Origin: Ooceraea biroi
Taxonomy: Eukaryota; Arthropoda; Insecta; Hymenoptera; Formicidae
DNA length: 64,000 nucleotides
Direction: 5' to 3'
Assembly (NCBI RefSeq): GCF_003672135.1
Contig: NC_039506.1
Location: 14,632,001 to 14,696,000, forward strand
In this document: piece after piece, positions 13,775 to 26,232 of the stretch
Layout: every line of letters begins with the position of its first letter
Numbering within the stretch: position 1 is the first letter of the stretch
Notes under the pieces: model-generated
The model's input: only the letters and a program-made list of their open reading frames with translations
What the model was told of the DNA's origin: nothing
The model's database searches: none
Made by a program: the position numbers and the translations under genes

Positions 13775-15900
13775 CAGGTGGTCGCGCGTGCTCGCATTGT
13801 ACTGTACACGCGTGATCGATGCATTTGAAATATGTGAAGAATATCCTGCATATTCGCAGGTACGAGCAAATAGAAAGCGGAAGGACGTTTACTGTTTGAA
13901 GCGTGTTCCGCGCGGAATTATTAAAGTTGAAAGCCGTATCGTCGGCGCTCACTCGCTCGCTCGCGCGCCAGCTCGCGTCTTGCGAGGGTGGATCCAGGGC
14001 TGCACTGATACGTGAGTACACACGGTCGCGATATATATCCGGGGATTACGGCGATACATCGGCGTCGACAACGTCAGACTGGCGTCCGGATACATATTGG
14101 GGCACGTTACTCCCTGCGCAAGGGAGGCGGAGAGAAAGATCCAGATATGCCGTTTCCAGTTGAGTAGGCGCAGTTTCAATAATATCGTCCCGGAGGACGG
14201 TGCATATATCGCGGACGGTCGATCGCTCGCGACACGGAAACTTCCGAGGTCAGCACAGTGACGAGGTCGCCTCGGTAAGAAGCTGGTACACCAATGGCCA
14301 CCCCATCGGCACGATAAGGCACGTTGGCCCCCTTCCGGAGGGTACCGACGATGGTGCAACGCGAACGACGACGCGACTCGCTCGATACGTCGAAGTATCG
14401 TAATACCGCCGGCTTACTAATAATTCCGGCACGAACATATCCTAAGTGTATGCTATTATGTATATATTAGTTCATGATATACTGAGGGGGAGGGTACCAA
14501 CGTCGCACGTACTGGTGCACACACAGACGGGCATGCTATCATGGAAACGACCGATGCACTGCTGTTTATTTTTGTCACGTAGCTTGAGCAGAGAATTAAT
14601 TACTAATTTTTGTATTTTTATGTATTTCTTGCAAATTTCAAATCGAAATAAAAAGTACCAGAGTAATAAATGCGGGTATAAATTAATTTAAAGACCTTAC
14701 ATTAAAGATGGATGTGTCAAGTCGTCTGGCGCGCGTTGCAGGATAAATAGACTCTTAACTCTTCTTCGTACTATTTAAGTATTACTCGCGGTTCTAATTT
14801 GAGTCGTTCACTTTCAGGAAAAATAACAGAGGAAATATTTTCTCCTCTCTGTTAATTATATCTAGTATATCTGCACACACATCCACTCTCCCTTTCTACA
14901 TTAGATGCAAATATATTCAGATTGACGCAAATAAACGCAACTTTAGCTACGCCATTGCGCATGCAGGTAAATAGTTTGTAAACAGCTGATAAGATGAGTC
15001 GCAGAAGCGAGATAAAATTTGATGTTTTCGATGACGGTTGAAATTGGATATTTTAAATGACAGTAAAAATTGAATGTTTTCGATGATATATATTTCATCA
15101 TATAACGTACAAAAGGTTGATGAATGCAATACATGTAATACATTAAGGTATTGCGGTTTTGTATCGAGCTTCCTATCCTGATTGAAGTGATGGCTTGATG
15201 GATGGCGTTGTGTGACGGACGTACGTCGTGTTTTAACAACGATATTCATTCGGATTAACGTCGATGTCACGCTCCCGAAATTCTCTCGTCGCGAGAACCG
15301 ACAAACGTTCGTTTCATCGACGTTTCCTCACACGTGTTTAGCACAAACGATCGTGTTATCTGCCAATGGTATTCACGACCGGAAATAATCGTGCATTATT
15401 TCAAATCTTCGATAAGCTAATTAGTCGCAAATTAGTATTCGTCAATTGCCAGCGAGCCTCACGGACGCATAACTCATGAATCGCATCATGTTTGATACCT
15501 CTATCGTTGTTTGCCATTCATCGTCGTTCAATATTTGTTTATTGCCTGAAATAATCGCCGTCCCGTTGATTCAAATAATTAATTACCTGTATTACCGTCA
15601 ATTCATCTAATATTGCAATTTCGTCACATGATATAATATTATAATACATAGTTGGTTATACGCGCAAAAATTGGAGAGCGTGTATAACAGATACGTCGAA
15701 TATGTTTCGTTAAATATTTCACCATCGAATTTACTGTCCAAAAACTGTTCGATTGGCGGAATCATTATGATCAGTTAAACTTTTAACAAATACAACTGTT
15801 TCCGTGTCTTTGAGGAGAAAACAGAAGAGGTTCGATTTCGCGAGCGCATTTTCAGAGTCCATGCAACAAATTGCAAGCAAATTGTGCAAGAGACGGGTCA

Positions 15901-15930
15901 CTTTACAACCCCGTACTTTACAACCCCGTC
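15901..15930. repeat. 15-bp tandem duplication
   Basis: Two adjacent copies of a CTTTACAACCCCGT-type unit differ only at the last base. Confidence 0.9.
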
Positions 15931-17681
15931 CGCCCCAGATCCGCCCCGACCCGGTGCGCTTTACGTCAGCTCACTCCAATTCCTCGCGAGCCTGCTGCGC
16001 CTTCGATGCCTTCGATTCGCGATTGCGCTCGCTCCGATCGCTCCGGAGCTTACGGATACGTCGTACGTGCTCGCGCGCTATTCGCGAGATACGTGGCAAA
16101 TCGCCGGCGTGATTGCCGGCGTCGGTAGGATATCCTTGAGCCTGCGGGAATGAAATTAATGGCGCGCGAATGACACGATACGGATGCACGGGCCGAGGCC
16201 GACGGCGAAATCTCGCGACAGCGTTATGCGACGTTATGGGAATCCTTCGTGGCACGTCTGTCCCCGCGCTGCCCGCCGGTGCATCCACGGCATCACATGC
16301 CGACAGTTTCGTCGCACCTCCGTCCTTCCGTTCTGAGTTATGACAGACGGACAGACAGATAGACCGACGGAGAGTCGAAGGAACCGCCCTAATTCGGTAA
16401 CGTATGCGTGTACACGCATCACGCACGCTCGCACGCATCGCGCTCGGTATGCTCCTCCGCATTAGCAATGCATCGGCGACATCAGGCGATAGCAGCATAG
16501 CTGCGAGGGGCTGAAGCCCGTAGGGAAAGGGGAAGTCCTCTAGGACAAGGAAACTCGTCTCTCATTCTTAAAGGACCTGGCAAGATCATTTAAATTTTAC
16601 TGCATCTTCCTTTACGTTACAGATCACGTCGGCGTGTACACGGAACACGCGCGCGCGCGCACACACAGTCGATTCTATCTCGCGCTTAAAGATTTTCCAC
16701 TTGGAGGACAAGTAATTGAAGGTCTCGTTGCAGAAGTAAAGTGGGTCGCTGTAATTTGCGAGGCCATTTCGAAGACCACTAAAACGAGCCTTGCGAATTA
16801 CAGGCACTTACGTTATTTCTGTAACGAACCTTTCATAGCGGTCCCTTCCATAACGAGTTCATCTTTGTCGTCGATATGTTTGTGTGGCGAGTCAGCAATT
16901 ATCATTGACATAGATACGGATCGGAGGAAATACAATGGCAATAATTACGTAGGTTTAAATAATTTGTGTGCATTAATCAGAAGCAGTGTGTAATTTCATC
17001 GTGGAGCGCATATAAAGCGATGTTTATCTTCCCTTCATTTGTGGAAAAATAATTTGTCCAATGTCGCTGTGCTTCCTTTCTCTCTCTGCCTCTGTCTGTT
17101 TCTCTTGCCCCAGCACTGATAACACGTATTATTGGAAAAATACAGTGGACACGGATCTCGCGGGGGTGGCAAAATAACGTTTTATATGCATTATATTTGC
17201 GCCTGATATGCAAATTTTCAGCGAATTTTATTATAGACCGATTCCGGATTCAAAAACATACGTACTTTTTAAAGCTGCTCCATGTATAATTAAAATACGT
17301 TACACACGCAGGACAGTTTTATAAAATCTCGACGTTCTACAAATAAAACGCTTTGGTTCGCATTTTACCGTGATATATATACTGTTCCAGTGATTTCGCT
17401 ATTTATATTATTGATGTCGTTTAAATTAAATATTATCAATCGTGTAACGAGTTTGTTGATGAACTCACACACAATGGCCGTGTTTTTGCCGTTTAATAGA
17501 TACAAGTATACGTCTTCATCTATCCTGTGCGCGCGTTTAAGAAATGCAATAAACACTCGTTCATAAAGCGCGTCAAGCAACGATTCTAACGTCGAAAGTG
17601 TTTGCGTTGCTGCGAGGCAGATTACGCCGAGACATTTGCACATGATGGAACGTCGCGATATTAAAGATTCATATTCGTTTT

Positions 17682-17698
17682 GCGCGCGCGCGCGCGCG
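17682..17698. repeat. (GC)n dinucleotide tract
   Basis: Seventeen bases of alternating G and C, a sequence type prone to Z-DNA. A related GC-to-AC tract lies at 16646-16668. Confidence 0.9.
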
Positions 17699-18817
17699 TG
17701 CAGACATAAAATTGTGTAGATTTATTTCTGTTACAGGAATTATTGTACCCACCGGGGGAGAGAGACCGAGCCGGAGCATTATAGGACGTTATTTATCACG
17801 TCTTTGGTCGGTTCTAATAAAAGGTTTTGCTACGAAAAAAAACAAAGAAAAAAATTGAAGTTATATTAAACGTTCGTCCGTCATCTTATAGCTGCGTGCG
17901 ATTTCTTCTTTTATTTTGACGTTGATCGATGTTTGCGTTATTTCACATCCAGGCGCCTCAAGACTGATCCGCATTATTTGAGTAGTATTGCAGTCTGACG
18001 GTTTAACAAGAACGAAGAAAAATAAAAGCCCGAGAAAACTGCAAAGCTGGAATATCTACCAGACAGACAGAAACAGAGAAAGAGGAAGGGAAAAAGAAAG
18101 AGAGAGAGAGAAAAAGGAGAAAGCACGCGCTGTGTCTCTTTTCAATTATTATTTATATCGCATCGCGCATATCCGGAGCGATTTTTTCTTTTCCTCGTCG
18201 CAAATACAATGCGTAAGATCTTACTCTCGATTTCTCTTTTCCCTCCCGAGGTTCTTCGAAAGATATGACAAATTAATCTTCATCAAGTATATACTCACAG
18301 AAACTCTTGTCGCGTTGAACTCTGCTTCCAAATGACGCTTCATTAATCCTCCCCTTATAATCGCGTTTGCAAAATTCCCTAATGGAACGTCCGACGTTTA
18401 AATCGCGCGAATCAAGTTGTTAGATTTATCGATATTATCTACCGGGTTAATTATTAATCAGGCCTGTCCGAGTTCGTCGAGCGAACACGAGCTCCTCACG
18501 TCCGTTTGCAACCACTCACGTCGTCGTAACTTCAGTGATAACAACCAGCTAACCGCAGGGCATAAGCGCACAGATACACAATGAATACGCGCGCACACAC
18601 AATGATCTATGCAGGAGATTTTAGTATCCATTCACTCCCGTATCCGCTTTTCCCCCTTCTAACGAAGTAATTAGAATGCAGAAGCATTTTAATCACTGAT
18701 AAAAAACGTGAACGTGTTCCTCTTTATTATCACGATCACTCGTATTACAGACGCGGTATTAGCGTTCATGTAACACCGAGTTTATATACTTGTATAGTTC
18801 AGGAATGACGGATTAAA

Positions 18818-19027
18818 TCACAAGTCTCCGAGCGACAAATTCTGTCCTTTCGGAGTGTACAGTCCAAGAGTGCTCAAGAAGTATTCACAACCTTTTTCAC
18901 AACTCTCGTGCTCGATGCGTGTAACTTTGTTGAAATCGTAGATGCACCTTTCTTCAGAAGGCAAGGCAATAGGTTTTCCAGAAGAGTCAATAGGTCGATT
19001 GACCCATCGAAGTCGATAATGTGACAA
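18818..19027 (-). CDS. Candidate 3'-terminal coding exon, unknown protein
   Basis: This minus-strand open frame of about 69 codons ends in a TGA stop. Its composition is not low-complexity: there are three Cys, with the motif ESCEKGCEYFLSTLGLYTP near the end and RLRWVNRPIDSSGKP near the beginning. It has no internal Met, and its apparent start codon is TTG, so it could only be the end of a longer spliced protein. About 90 bases after the stop there is a minus-strand AATAAA at 18723-18728 followed by a T-rich stretch, which suits a 3' end. Against it, no strong splice acceptor is obvious at the 5' side. A possible one lies inside the frame, after a CCTTGCCTTCTGAAG-like sequence. I do not recognise the protein family. 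It may be a chance open frame. Confidence 0.25.
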   Translation of the reverse strand: MSHYRLRWVNRPIDSSGKPIALPSEERCIYDFNKVTRIEHESCEKGCEYFLSTLGLYTPKGQNLSLGDL

Positions 19028-22000
19028 CAGAAAGCCAAAGAGCTTTATTTAGAAGAACCTTTTAAAATATTTTTTGTTAAATAATAATCCGGCTCGAAGC
19101 CTTTTAGAACTGTTTATCTTTCAACCTTTTCGATTTGTTGATGGACAACGCTTTCGTACGAATGCCGCGCACGTCGAACTTTAAACATATCGAGATGAAA
19201 AATGTCGATTCAGGATTCTCAATGTTAAGCATTTGACGGGACTCAAAAATCGGTGAATCCTCGAGGGAGTAATTGGCGAATCTCGTTTCGTTGCTTATCA
19301 ATAACGGTGCTAAACGCGGTTCCTCATCGCGTCACTGATAGCTACATCATGGTCGAGTCCTGTGTCGCTTTTAGCGTAACGTTCGGTGTCCCCGATCAGA
19401 GAGGAACTTTTGCAATTAATAGCAGTAGAGTGGCGGAGAAGCCAGTGGGGCTAGAAGCAGGGTGGCGGAAGGGTGGGTTGGACAAACCGGCGGGAGGGAG
19501 GGAAGGAGCCTGAATCGAGACCGAGGCGCGGCGGTGTACTTGGGAAGATCGTGGAGCTAACTTTTGTCGAGTAATCAAGGAGGCGCGCTCTTTGTGCAAG
19601 GTGCTCGTCTGTCCGCCACTTACCCGAATACTTCCCGGCGTGGATCGTTATCATTCGACGACAATCGTTTTATGGGCGATATTATACAAGACTCGGGCGA
19701 GGCCCGACTCCTCCACCGTCCCGTCCTCGCTCACCCTTGTCGCTTGCGAATGTTTGCAGCGGCAGAAGTTCGCCGATAATGATTCTGGAAAACACGATCC
19801 GCTTAATAGAGATTCAATTAAGATGTCGGACGTCCCTTAATCCACCGGCGAGCAAGTCGGAGGACTCCAAGGGGGTGGAACGAACGTTCGAACGGCTTGA
19901 ATTCCGCGCGACTTTATTCGAGGCGTGACGACGGCTGCTGCGAAATTGCACCGCGGCAATTAATCGCTCTCCGCGATGCCGGGATTTGGTGACTGCGCGC
20001 GATCTTGCAACCGTAATTAAGGGATAATTAGAGTATGTTAGCAAATTCAAGATACTAACAAATTTGATGCATTCACGAGTTCGGGGACGGCGGCACTCTG
20101 AATCTCGTTACTTTCGTAAGATAACTTCAATATCTGTCCTCCGCCTCGATTTGCGGCTTTCCAAGCATCTTTCGCAAGCATTACGTGTTAACTTCGAATC
20201 ATCCCCGTCGCCTTTGTACGCCTGATAATTACCAGCGTATAATCGCCATTGGAACGCCAACGGAGAACGTCGTTCGTCCCGGACGCCTCAGAATGGCAGG
20301 TATTCCGCGCATTCGAGCGCATTTAAGCATCCACCAGCACCGCGTCTTCCTTCCTATACACCATTCAATTTTTTTCTCTTCATATTTCGCGCGATTTACT
20401 GCGGGCGCTTGATGTATTCGCAGTAAAAATCAGTCACAAATGTCGCTGCACTCCACTTGAAGCGGTGATGTTCATGATTTCTCTGAATTGCGGGAAAACG
20501 TTGAATCGCGCTTGCAGGAGAGCTAAATTAGGCGAGCTACCTCCGGGGATCCGTAGCGAGTCCCGATACGCAATTCTAATTAATGCTTGTAAAACTTGTC
20601 CCGCGCAAAACCGTCCTTTGCGCCGAACCGGCCGGGAAGGGCGGCTTTACCCTCACCGACTATAAACGAATCCGCAATAAACCGCGGTTTTATCACGAGA
20701 ATATCCTGCTTTACGAGCATTGGAAAATATCGATTCCAGCTTTATCGCATTTATGTGTCCAGCATGGACACTACCGATTTAACTTTTTAGGCGATTAACT
20801 TTCGACGAATTTATGCGCGCACGAGAACGTACTGCAAGACCGTCATGAAAACTTTGGACACTCGAGGGAGAGAATGTAAAACACTACTGATTAATTGCGG
20901 GTCTAGCAAGAATAAGAGGCTTATTCAAGTTTAAAATGTAAAAGAAAGTGGAACCTAACGTTTCACCTTCATTAGCGTCGAATATCAGTCAGGAAAATAA
21001 ATTATTACTATAGAAATTATTAAATCGCCAGTCAGTCATTAAAATATAAGCAAAAATAAATTATTACCAATCAATTCCATTAAATGTCGTAATTTAATCA
21101 TGCAATATGTCGAATTATATATCGGCAAACAGTCGATGGAATTCAATGTACAATAGAAGCGAGACCAAGCGAGGCGACAGCAATCTATGTTTACGGGAGA
21201 CAATATTGAAAACGGCGCGCCATCACAAAAATTCGCTCGTTCGGAGAATGAAAGAGCATTTCGACCTACTATCAGCTTTAAAACTTCTATTTTCCCGGGC
21301 ACAATCGGTGGATTTAATTACGTATATTATGTGCAAGAACGATTGTACACACGCTATCGTCGAAACGGTCGATACACAGCGAGTTACGTTAATGATATTT
21401 GCTTACGCGCACACGTGGAAGTTTCACGAACTTCATTTACCGATACGCCGCTCGAAGCATATGCAACATGCTACAGCGCATAAACAATGCCGCAAGTTGA
21501 TTTAGTGTTAAGCCTGATGATATTTGCACCTGCTTGCGCCCCTGACATTGTGATTTCAATAGACTCCTCCGGATCGCGTTCTGTCGCGTAACATCGTGAA
21601 GCAAAAATCACACATCGAGAGAGAATAGAACGTTCGTAAATACAAAACTAAATTATTATTATTTAACAACCGCACTTTTATTTTTAACAAACATCAATGA
21701 AAACAACATAAAAGATTTAAAAGGAAAAAAGATTACAGGATGCATGTTTTTTGGACGTTACTTGCGTTTGTTTCTATTATACATCAAAGAGGAAAAATTT
21801 TAAATAAATAGCACTCGCTGTTATTGTTGCATTATAAGAATTGCAAACAATTCGTTACACATTACATAGGATTTTTATTAAATAAATTGCAGGCCGTTAT
21901 TATCCAGAATGCTTCATTCAGAATGCCGCGATGGCCTCCACTTCTCGTTCGCGCGTATACAGTACTTCAAAGATTACTGCAGCAGCGTTCGCGCACAAAG

Positions 22001-24749
22001 AATTTTACTTATTCATCAAGTCTGCGGGAAATATCTGACGAGACCGATCTGGTGCTTCGTTTCGGACGCGCCTCTGAATCTTCCCTTCGCGTAAAGCCTC
22101 AGGTGTTTTTTGAATTTTCCGAGGTAACTCGACTCGAAATTCTTGCGGCGCGCGATGGCTTAATGAATATGTAATAACGCGGCAAAAACAAGCAAGGGGC
22201 GTGCTGCGTTCCCTCGCGAGCCACCCTAGGTACACCGTCGCGTTCCCACCCTCGCGAGTCGTACGCAGTGGATCTCAGAACGACGTCGGGAGTTTTCGTT
22301 GCGAGGGTACGCGAGCGTCGTCGAAGAGGGCGGCGTCGCGAAACTGCGTGCAGAAATTTGAAGGAAATTCGCAGTTGATAGTCTTCTTAGGATGCGAGGC
22401 CGGAACCTCCGTTCGGAAATAGCCGCCGAAAATCCCGTGGCGAACCAGACGCGTGGCCTGACAATCTCCGTTGATGTTCGGTGAAGGGGTCGATGACGAA
22501 GGGAATGAGAGATCGCTCTCTCTGAAGCGGAGAGTGTCCTCCTTTCGCGTCCACGTTGCCTATGGCAACCGTCTAGGTGCGCGGCGGAGCTATTAGACTT
22601 TCAGAAGGGCGGTTGATCATCGAGCGCGTACCGCGATCCACAGTTTACACATCGTAGACAAATACCCCCGTCCCCTCGCTCCACCCACCCGTCTCCTCTT
22701 ATGGTAATACTGCAACCTCTTGCCGGGTGGGTGTGTACGGCGACGAATGTGAGCGTAAGTTTATTAGAGGGATCACGAGGGCTTAAATTCGGATCGCCCG
22801 GCTCGCTCCAGGCACTCGTGAGCTTTCGGCAATTACGCGCGCGCGCGGATCTAAATGATTCCGCCGGGACGGTTTGCAGAAACGGGGACTGACAAAGCGC
22901 ACCGGAAACCGTGCTATGAAAAAGCATGGAGCTGCCGAAAAGCGTCAGTGACGAGACGAGGCACGCGGGTTTTTTCACTTTGATAAAGAAAGCCTGAGCG
23001 GTGTCCCGTAGATCCTGCTGCAAAGGATTACTCGCAATGCGTTTAAACACGCTTCGAGAATTTCGAAAGATAAAATTCCGGAATTACGCGCGCACACGAA
23101 TTACGAGGGATAAAAAGAACCGTGTCAAGTACGACTCTTGTAGATTGAGATTAATGGGAAGCACTAAAGGGAGGATTGATTTTCCAATTTGACGGTGCTC
23201 TGGAGCAAACGAGTATTTCAGTAATTTTACGTACGCAATTACTTGCGCCTACGGATAAGAAATCAATTTTTCTCTGATAAACGAGGCAGATCAAGCCATA
23301 CATCTTCGGATCCATTAAATTTCCTTGGGTCTCCGGTAAAGAGCTCTCAGGCGAAACTGTCTCTGCAAGTCGATGGTCTCTTGAAACTGAGCAGCGAAGG
23401 CGACTCCGATACTCTGGATTTTATTCTAATCGATAATAGCGGTGCATTACGACGCGCCGTCACGTAATTGTGCATATTGATATATCTGTGGTGGTCTAGA
23501 GTCGTTATCCGTATCGTAAAAATTTAATAACTATTCTGTCATCCCCCTTCCTCCTTCTTACCTCTCCTCTTCTGTCAATACTTCTCATTTTATGCCGTTT
23601 AATTTACGGCTGTGCGAGTGGAAACTTGCGCGAAATTTAATAATGACAGACTTATACGGAAATAGCCACCGCGCAAGTTTCGGAGAGAGCTACAAATTTC
23701 GAACTAAGCCGTTACTCGTTATAATGTGCATTGACTCCGCCCAACGTTTCGACCCGAAATCGGTAGTCCTTTCCGCGTGGGAGGGATTGCAATTAATTGC
23801 TCGCCCCGCCGATTTGGGGTCGGAACTTTGGACCGCACAGTGAACGTTAACGTGTATCAGCTCAGTTTTGAATTTGTAACTTTAATCAAAACTTGGCGAC
23901 CCGAATACCGTCGCGCGTTATACACGAGATACGTTCGTTAGCTCTCGCTGTACAGTTAGTTTTTGAGAGTTATCACGGATCCGCAATGTCAAGCAGAGTG
24001 CAGTAGCTTTAATAATGATTTATTATCAGGCTCTCAATGATAGAGATAGAGATAGTAATTATCTTATCATACGATCGATCGATCAATTTTTCACGATAAA
24101 TTTCTTGAACGATGAGATTTCATCACGCGAATCACGTCGTGTTGAGAATAAATCTCTCCCATCGTAAATCCGTCGTTTATCTGCCGATTGTCCAAACAAC
24201 GATACCGTGACACCTTATTCGATGCTCGGCAACAGATCTAGTCGATGAATACAGCCGTTCGCGAGTAACGTTTATTTGCCCGTATGAAGACCGTACGAAA
24301 GCTCATTCCGTTTTGAACAGAGAAGCAGACTTGTGAAACAGACTCGTGCGTCCCCTCCGCGCCCGCCTCCTCGTCACCTTACGTATTTCCTACGATGCAA
24401 TATAATGTATACGATCGATCGTAAAAAGACGGCGGAACGATACGGATCAACTTCTTTATCCGGAGGATCGCCACGGTTCTCCCCGTTTAGGAGTCAACGT
24501 TTCATCAAACGTAATGTGCGACGCATCCCTTTCTGATATATTAAAGGCAATGTACGTTTTAACCTGTAACATCGCTTTTTAATTCGCGATATTCATTTAT
24601 TGTCGCAGTAACTTTCCAAATGAATTTTAATGATTTGTATCTTACGACAATCGAGAATAAGGTAATCGAGAAATGTGAAGTGTTTTGTCGCGAATATGTC
24701 TGGACTTGAATCTGATAGAGATCGTGTCGGATTCTGAAGCGGTCAAAGG
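19028..24749. other. Gene-free stretch with a candidate X-box
   Basis: No recognised exon. Open frames at about 19.4-20.0 kb, 21.1-21.5 kb and 22.6-23.05 kb overlap in several registers and lack known domains. The one regulatory-type motif I can point to is the RFX-like palindrome at 22555-22569. An (ATCG)n-like run lies near 24070. Confidence 0.5.
22555..22569. promoter_or_regulatory. Candidate RFX X-box
   Basis: The sequence GTTGCC TAT GGCAAC is a perfect inverted repeat of the RFX half-site with a 3-base spacer. RFX factors bind such X-boxes, usually with a 1-3 base spacer, near genes for cilia and, in insects, ciliated sensory neurons. The site lies in a CpG-rich stretch. No start codon or exon of a ciliary gene is recognisable nearby, so only the motif is shown and its use is inferred. 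Confidence 0.35.
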
Positions 24750-24758
24750 ACGAAATTT
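24750..24758. repeat. Left 9-bp target-site duplication of the foldback element
   Basis: ACGAAATTT lies directly before the element terminus ACCGGTGTGAACC. An identical 9-mer lies directly after the other terminus. Confidence 0.85.
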
Positions 24759-26223
24759 ACCGGTGTGAACCTGGCACCCGACTTTAACGAAATGAAAATT
24801 TTCATGCATATTCCGTTTGTACTTCGTTTGTACCTGTTTGTACCATCGTTCGTTTCGTTTGTACCTCAACAGGATAAAAATTATAAGGATTTAAAAAATA
24901 GCCAGCACCCGACTAAAAGATATCCGAATTTTAACAATGCCATTTGAAAGAGCATCATTTGTACCTTCAGGAACCACCGTTTAAATCGTTTGTACCTCAA
25001 CGGAACCGGAAGTACAAACGTTTGAAAATTTGAAAAAATACGTCCAAGAGGTAACGTCGCCAATTTTTTAGATATCGCAAAACGGCCAACGGCATTCGAA
25101 AGAGCATCATTTGTACCTTCAGAATCCACCGTTTAAATCGTTTGTACCTCAAAGCAACCGGAAGTACAAACTTTTAAAAATTTGAAAAAAATGTCCAAGA
25201 GGTATATTCGTCAATTTTTGATATCTCTATCGCAAAACGGCCAACGCTATTCGAAAGCGCTCGATTAGCACCCGTTTATACCTCCGTTCAAATCGTTTGT
25301 ACTTCAAAGGAACTGGAAGTACAGCATTTTCAAAGTAAAACAAATAGTTGTTCGTACCTCCGTTGTTTGTAAAGATATTCGAAAATGCCAACGCCATTCG
25401 AAGGATTTGAAAGGAGGTACAAACGGGTAGAAACTATGCTCCTTCGAATGGCGTTGGGCATTTTCGGATATCTCTACAAACAACGGAGGTACGAACAACT
25501 ATTTGTTTTACTTTGAAAATGCTGTACTTCCGGTCCCTTCGAGGTACAAACGATTTGAACGCAGGTACAAACAGGCGCTATCCGAGCTCTTTCGCCCGCC
25601 GTTGGCCGTTTTCGAATATCTCGAAAATTGGCGAAAGTACCTCTTGGACGTTTCTTGAAGAGCCTGTACTTCCGGTCCCTTTGAGGTACAAAAGATTTGA
25701 ACGGAGGTACAAACGGGTGCTAATCGTGCCCTTTCGAATGCCGCAAGTCGTTTTCAAAAATCTCTACAAATAACAAAGGTACGTACTAACATTTTGGAAA
25801 CCTTTGAAACTGCTGTACTTCCGGTTGCTTTGAGGTACAAACGATTTGAAAGGTGGTACAAACGGGTACTACTCGAGCTCTTTCGAATGCCGTTGGCCGT
25901 TTTGCGATATCTCAAAAATTGACGAAGATACCTCTTGGACGTATTTTTTCAAATTTTCAAACGTTTGTTCTTCCGGTTCCGTTGAGGTACAAACGATTTA
26001 AACAGTGGTTCCTGAAGGTACAAACGATGCTCTTTCGAATGGCATTGTTAAAATTAGGATATCTTTTAGTCGGGTGCTGGCTATTTTTTAAATCCTTATA
26101 ATTTTTATACTGTTGAGGTACAAACGAAACGAACGATGGTACAAACAGGTACAAACGAAGTACAAACGGAATATGCATGAAAATGTTCATTTCGTTAAAG
26201 TCGGGTGCCAGGTTCACACCGGT
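24759..26223. mobile_element. Foldback-type element, non-autonomous, 1465 bp
   Basis: The termini are inverted: ACCGGTGTGAACC at the left and GGTTCACACCGGT at the right, flanked by a perfect 9-bp direct repeat (ACGAAATTT). The outermost roughly 240 bp of each arm match with only a few differences by eye. Each arm is built from tandem modules. The marker GAGGTACAAA begins at 25541, 25683, 25832, 25984 and 26115 on the plus strand, and its complement ends at 24867, 24998, 25150 and 25305 (a variant) in the left arm. The spacing is about 131-155 bp. About two dozen GTTTGTAC/GTACAAAC-type motifs occur, inverted between the arms. Long inverted repeats made of tandem modules plus a 9-bp target duplication are the hallmarks of Drosophila Foldback elements, which are related to the Mutator superfamily. 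No transposase reading frame is present, so movement would need a protein supplied elsewhere. Assignment to Foldback/Mutator is inferred from structure alone. Confidence 0.85.
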
Positions 26224-26232
26224 ACGAAATTT
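26224..26232. repeat. Right 9-bp target-site duplication of the foldback element
   Basis: ACGAAATTT, identical to the copy at the left border, directly follows the terminus GGTTCACACCGGT. Confidence 0.85.

Larger units (their letters stand above)
10707..18720. other. Gene-free stretch; long low-complexity open frame not accepted
   Basis: The longest open frame of the window (305 codons, plus strand, 11574-12491) is here. It is Ser, Pro, Arg and Leu rich, lies over (GA)n and C-rich sequence, and is overlapped by long frames in other registers, so I do not accept it as a gene. Other contents: a 14-bp palindrome at 12786-12799; a 13-bp tandem duplication at 13749-13774; a 15-bp duplication at 15901-15930; GC/CA dinucleotide tracts at 16646-16668 and 17682-17698; and purine-rich low-complexity DNA around 18068-18120. 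Confidence 0.5.

Noticed and set aside
17365..17643. Minus-strand frame of 92 codons with an ATG start
   Set aside because: Fairly protein-like composition but no domain, no splice or poly(A) context, and AT-rich sequence in the second half. Support is too weak to annotate.
24765..24947. Frame of about 60 codons (and its mirror at 25957-26217) as a protein of the foldback element
   Set aside because: It only reads the repeated terminal motif; the mirror frame exists because the arms are inverted copies. No transposase motif is present.
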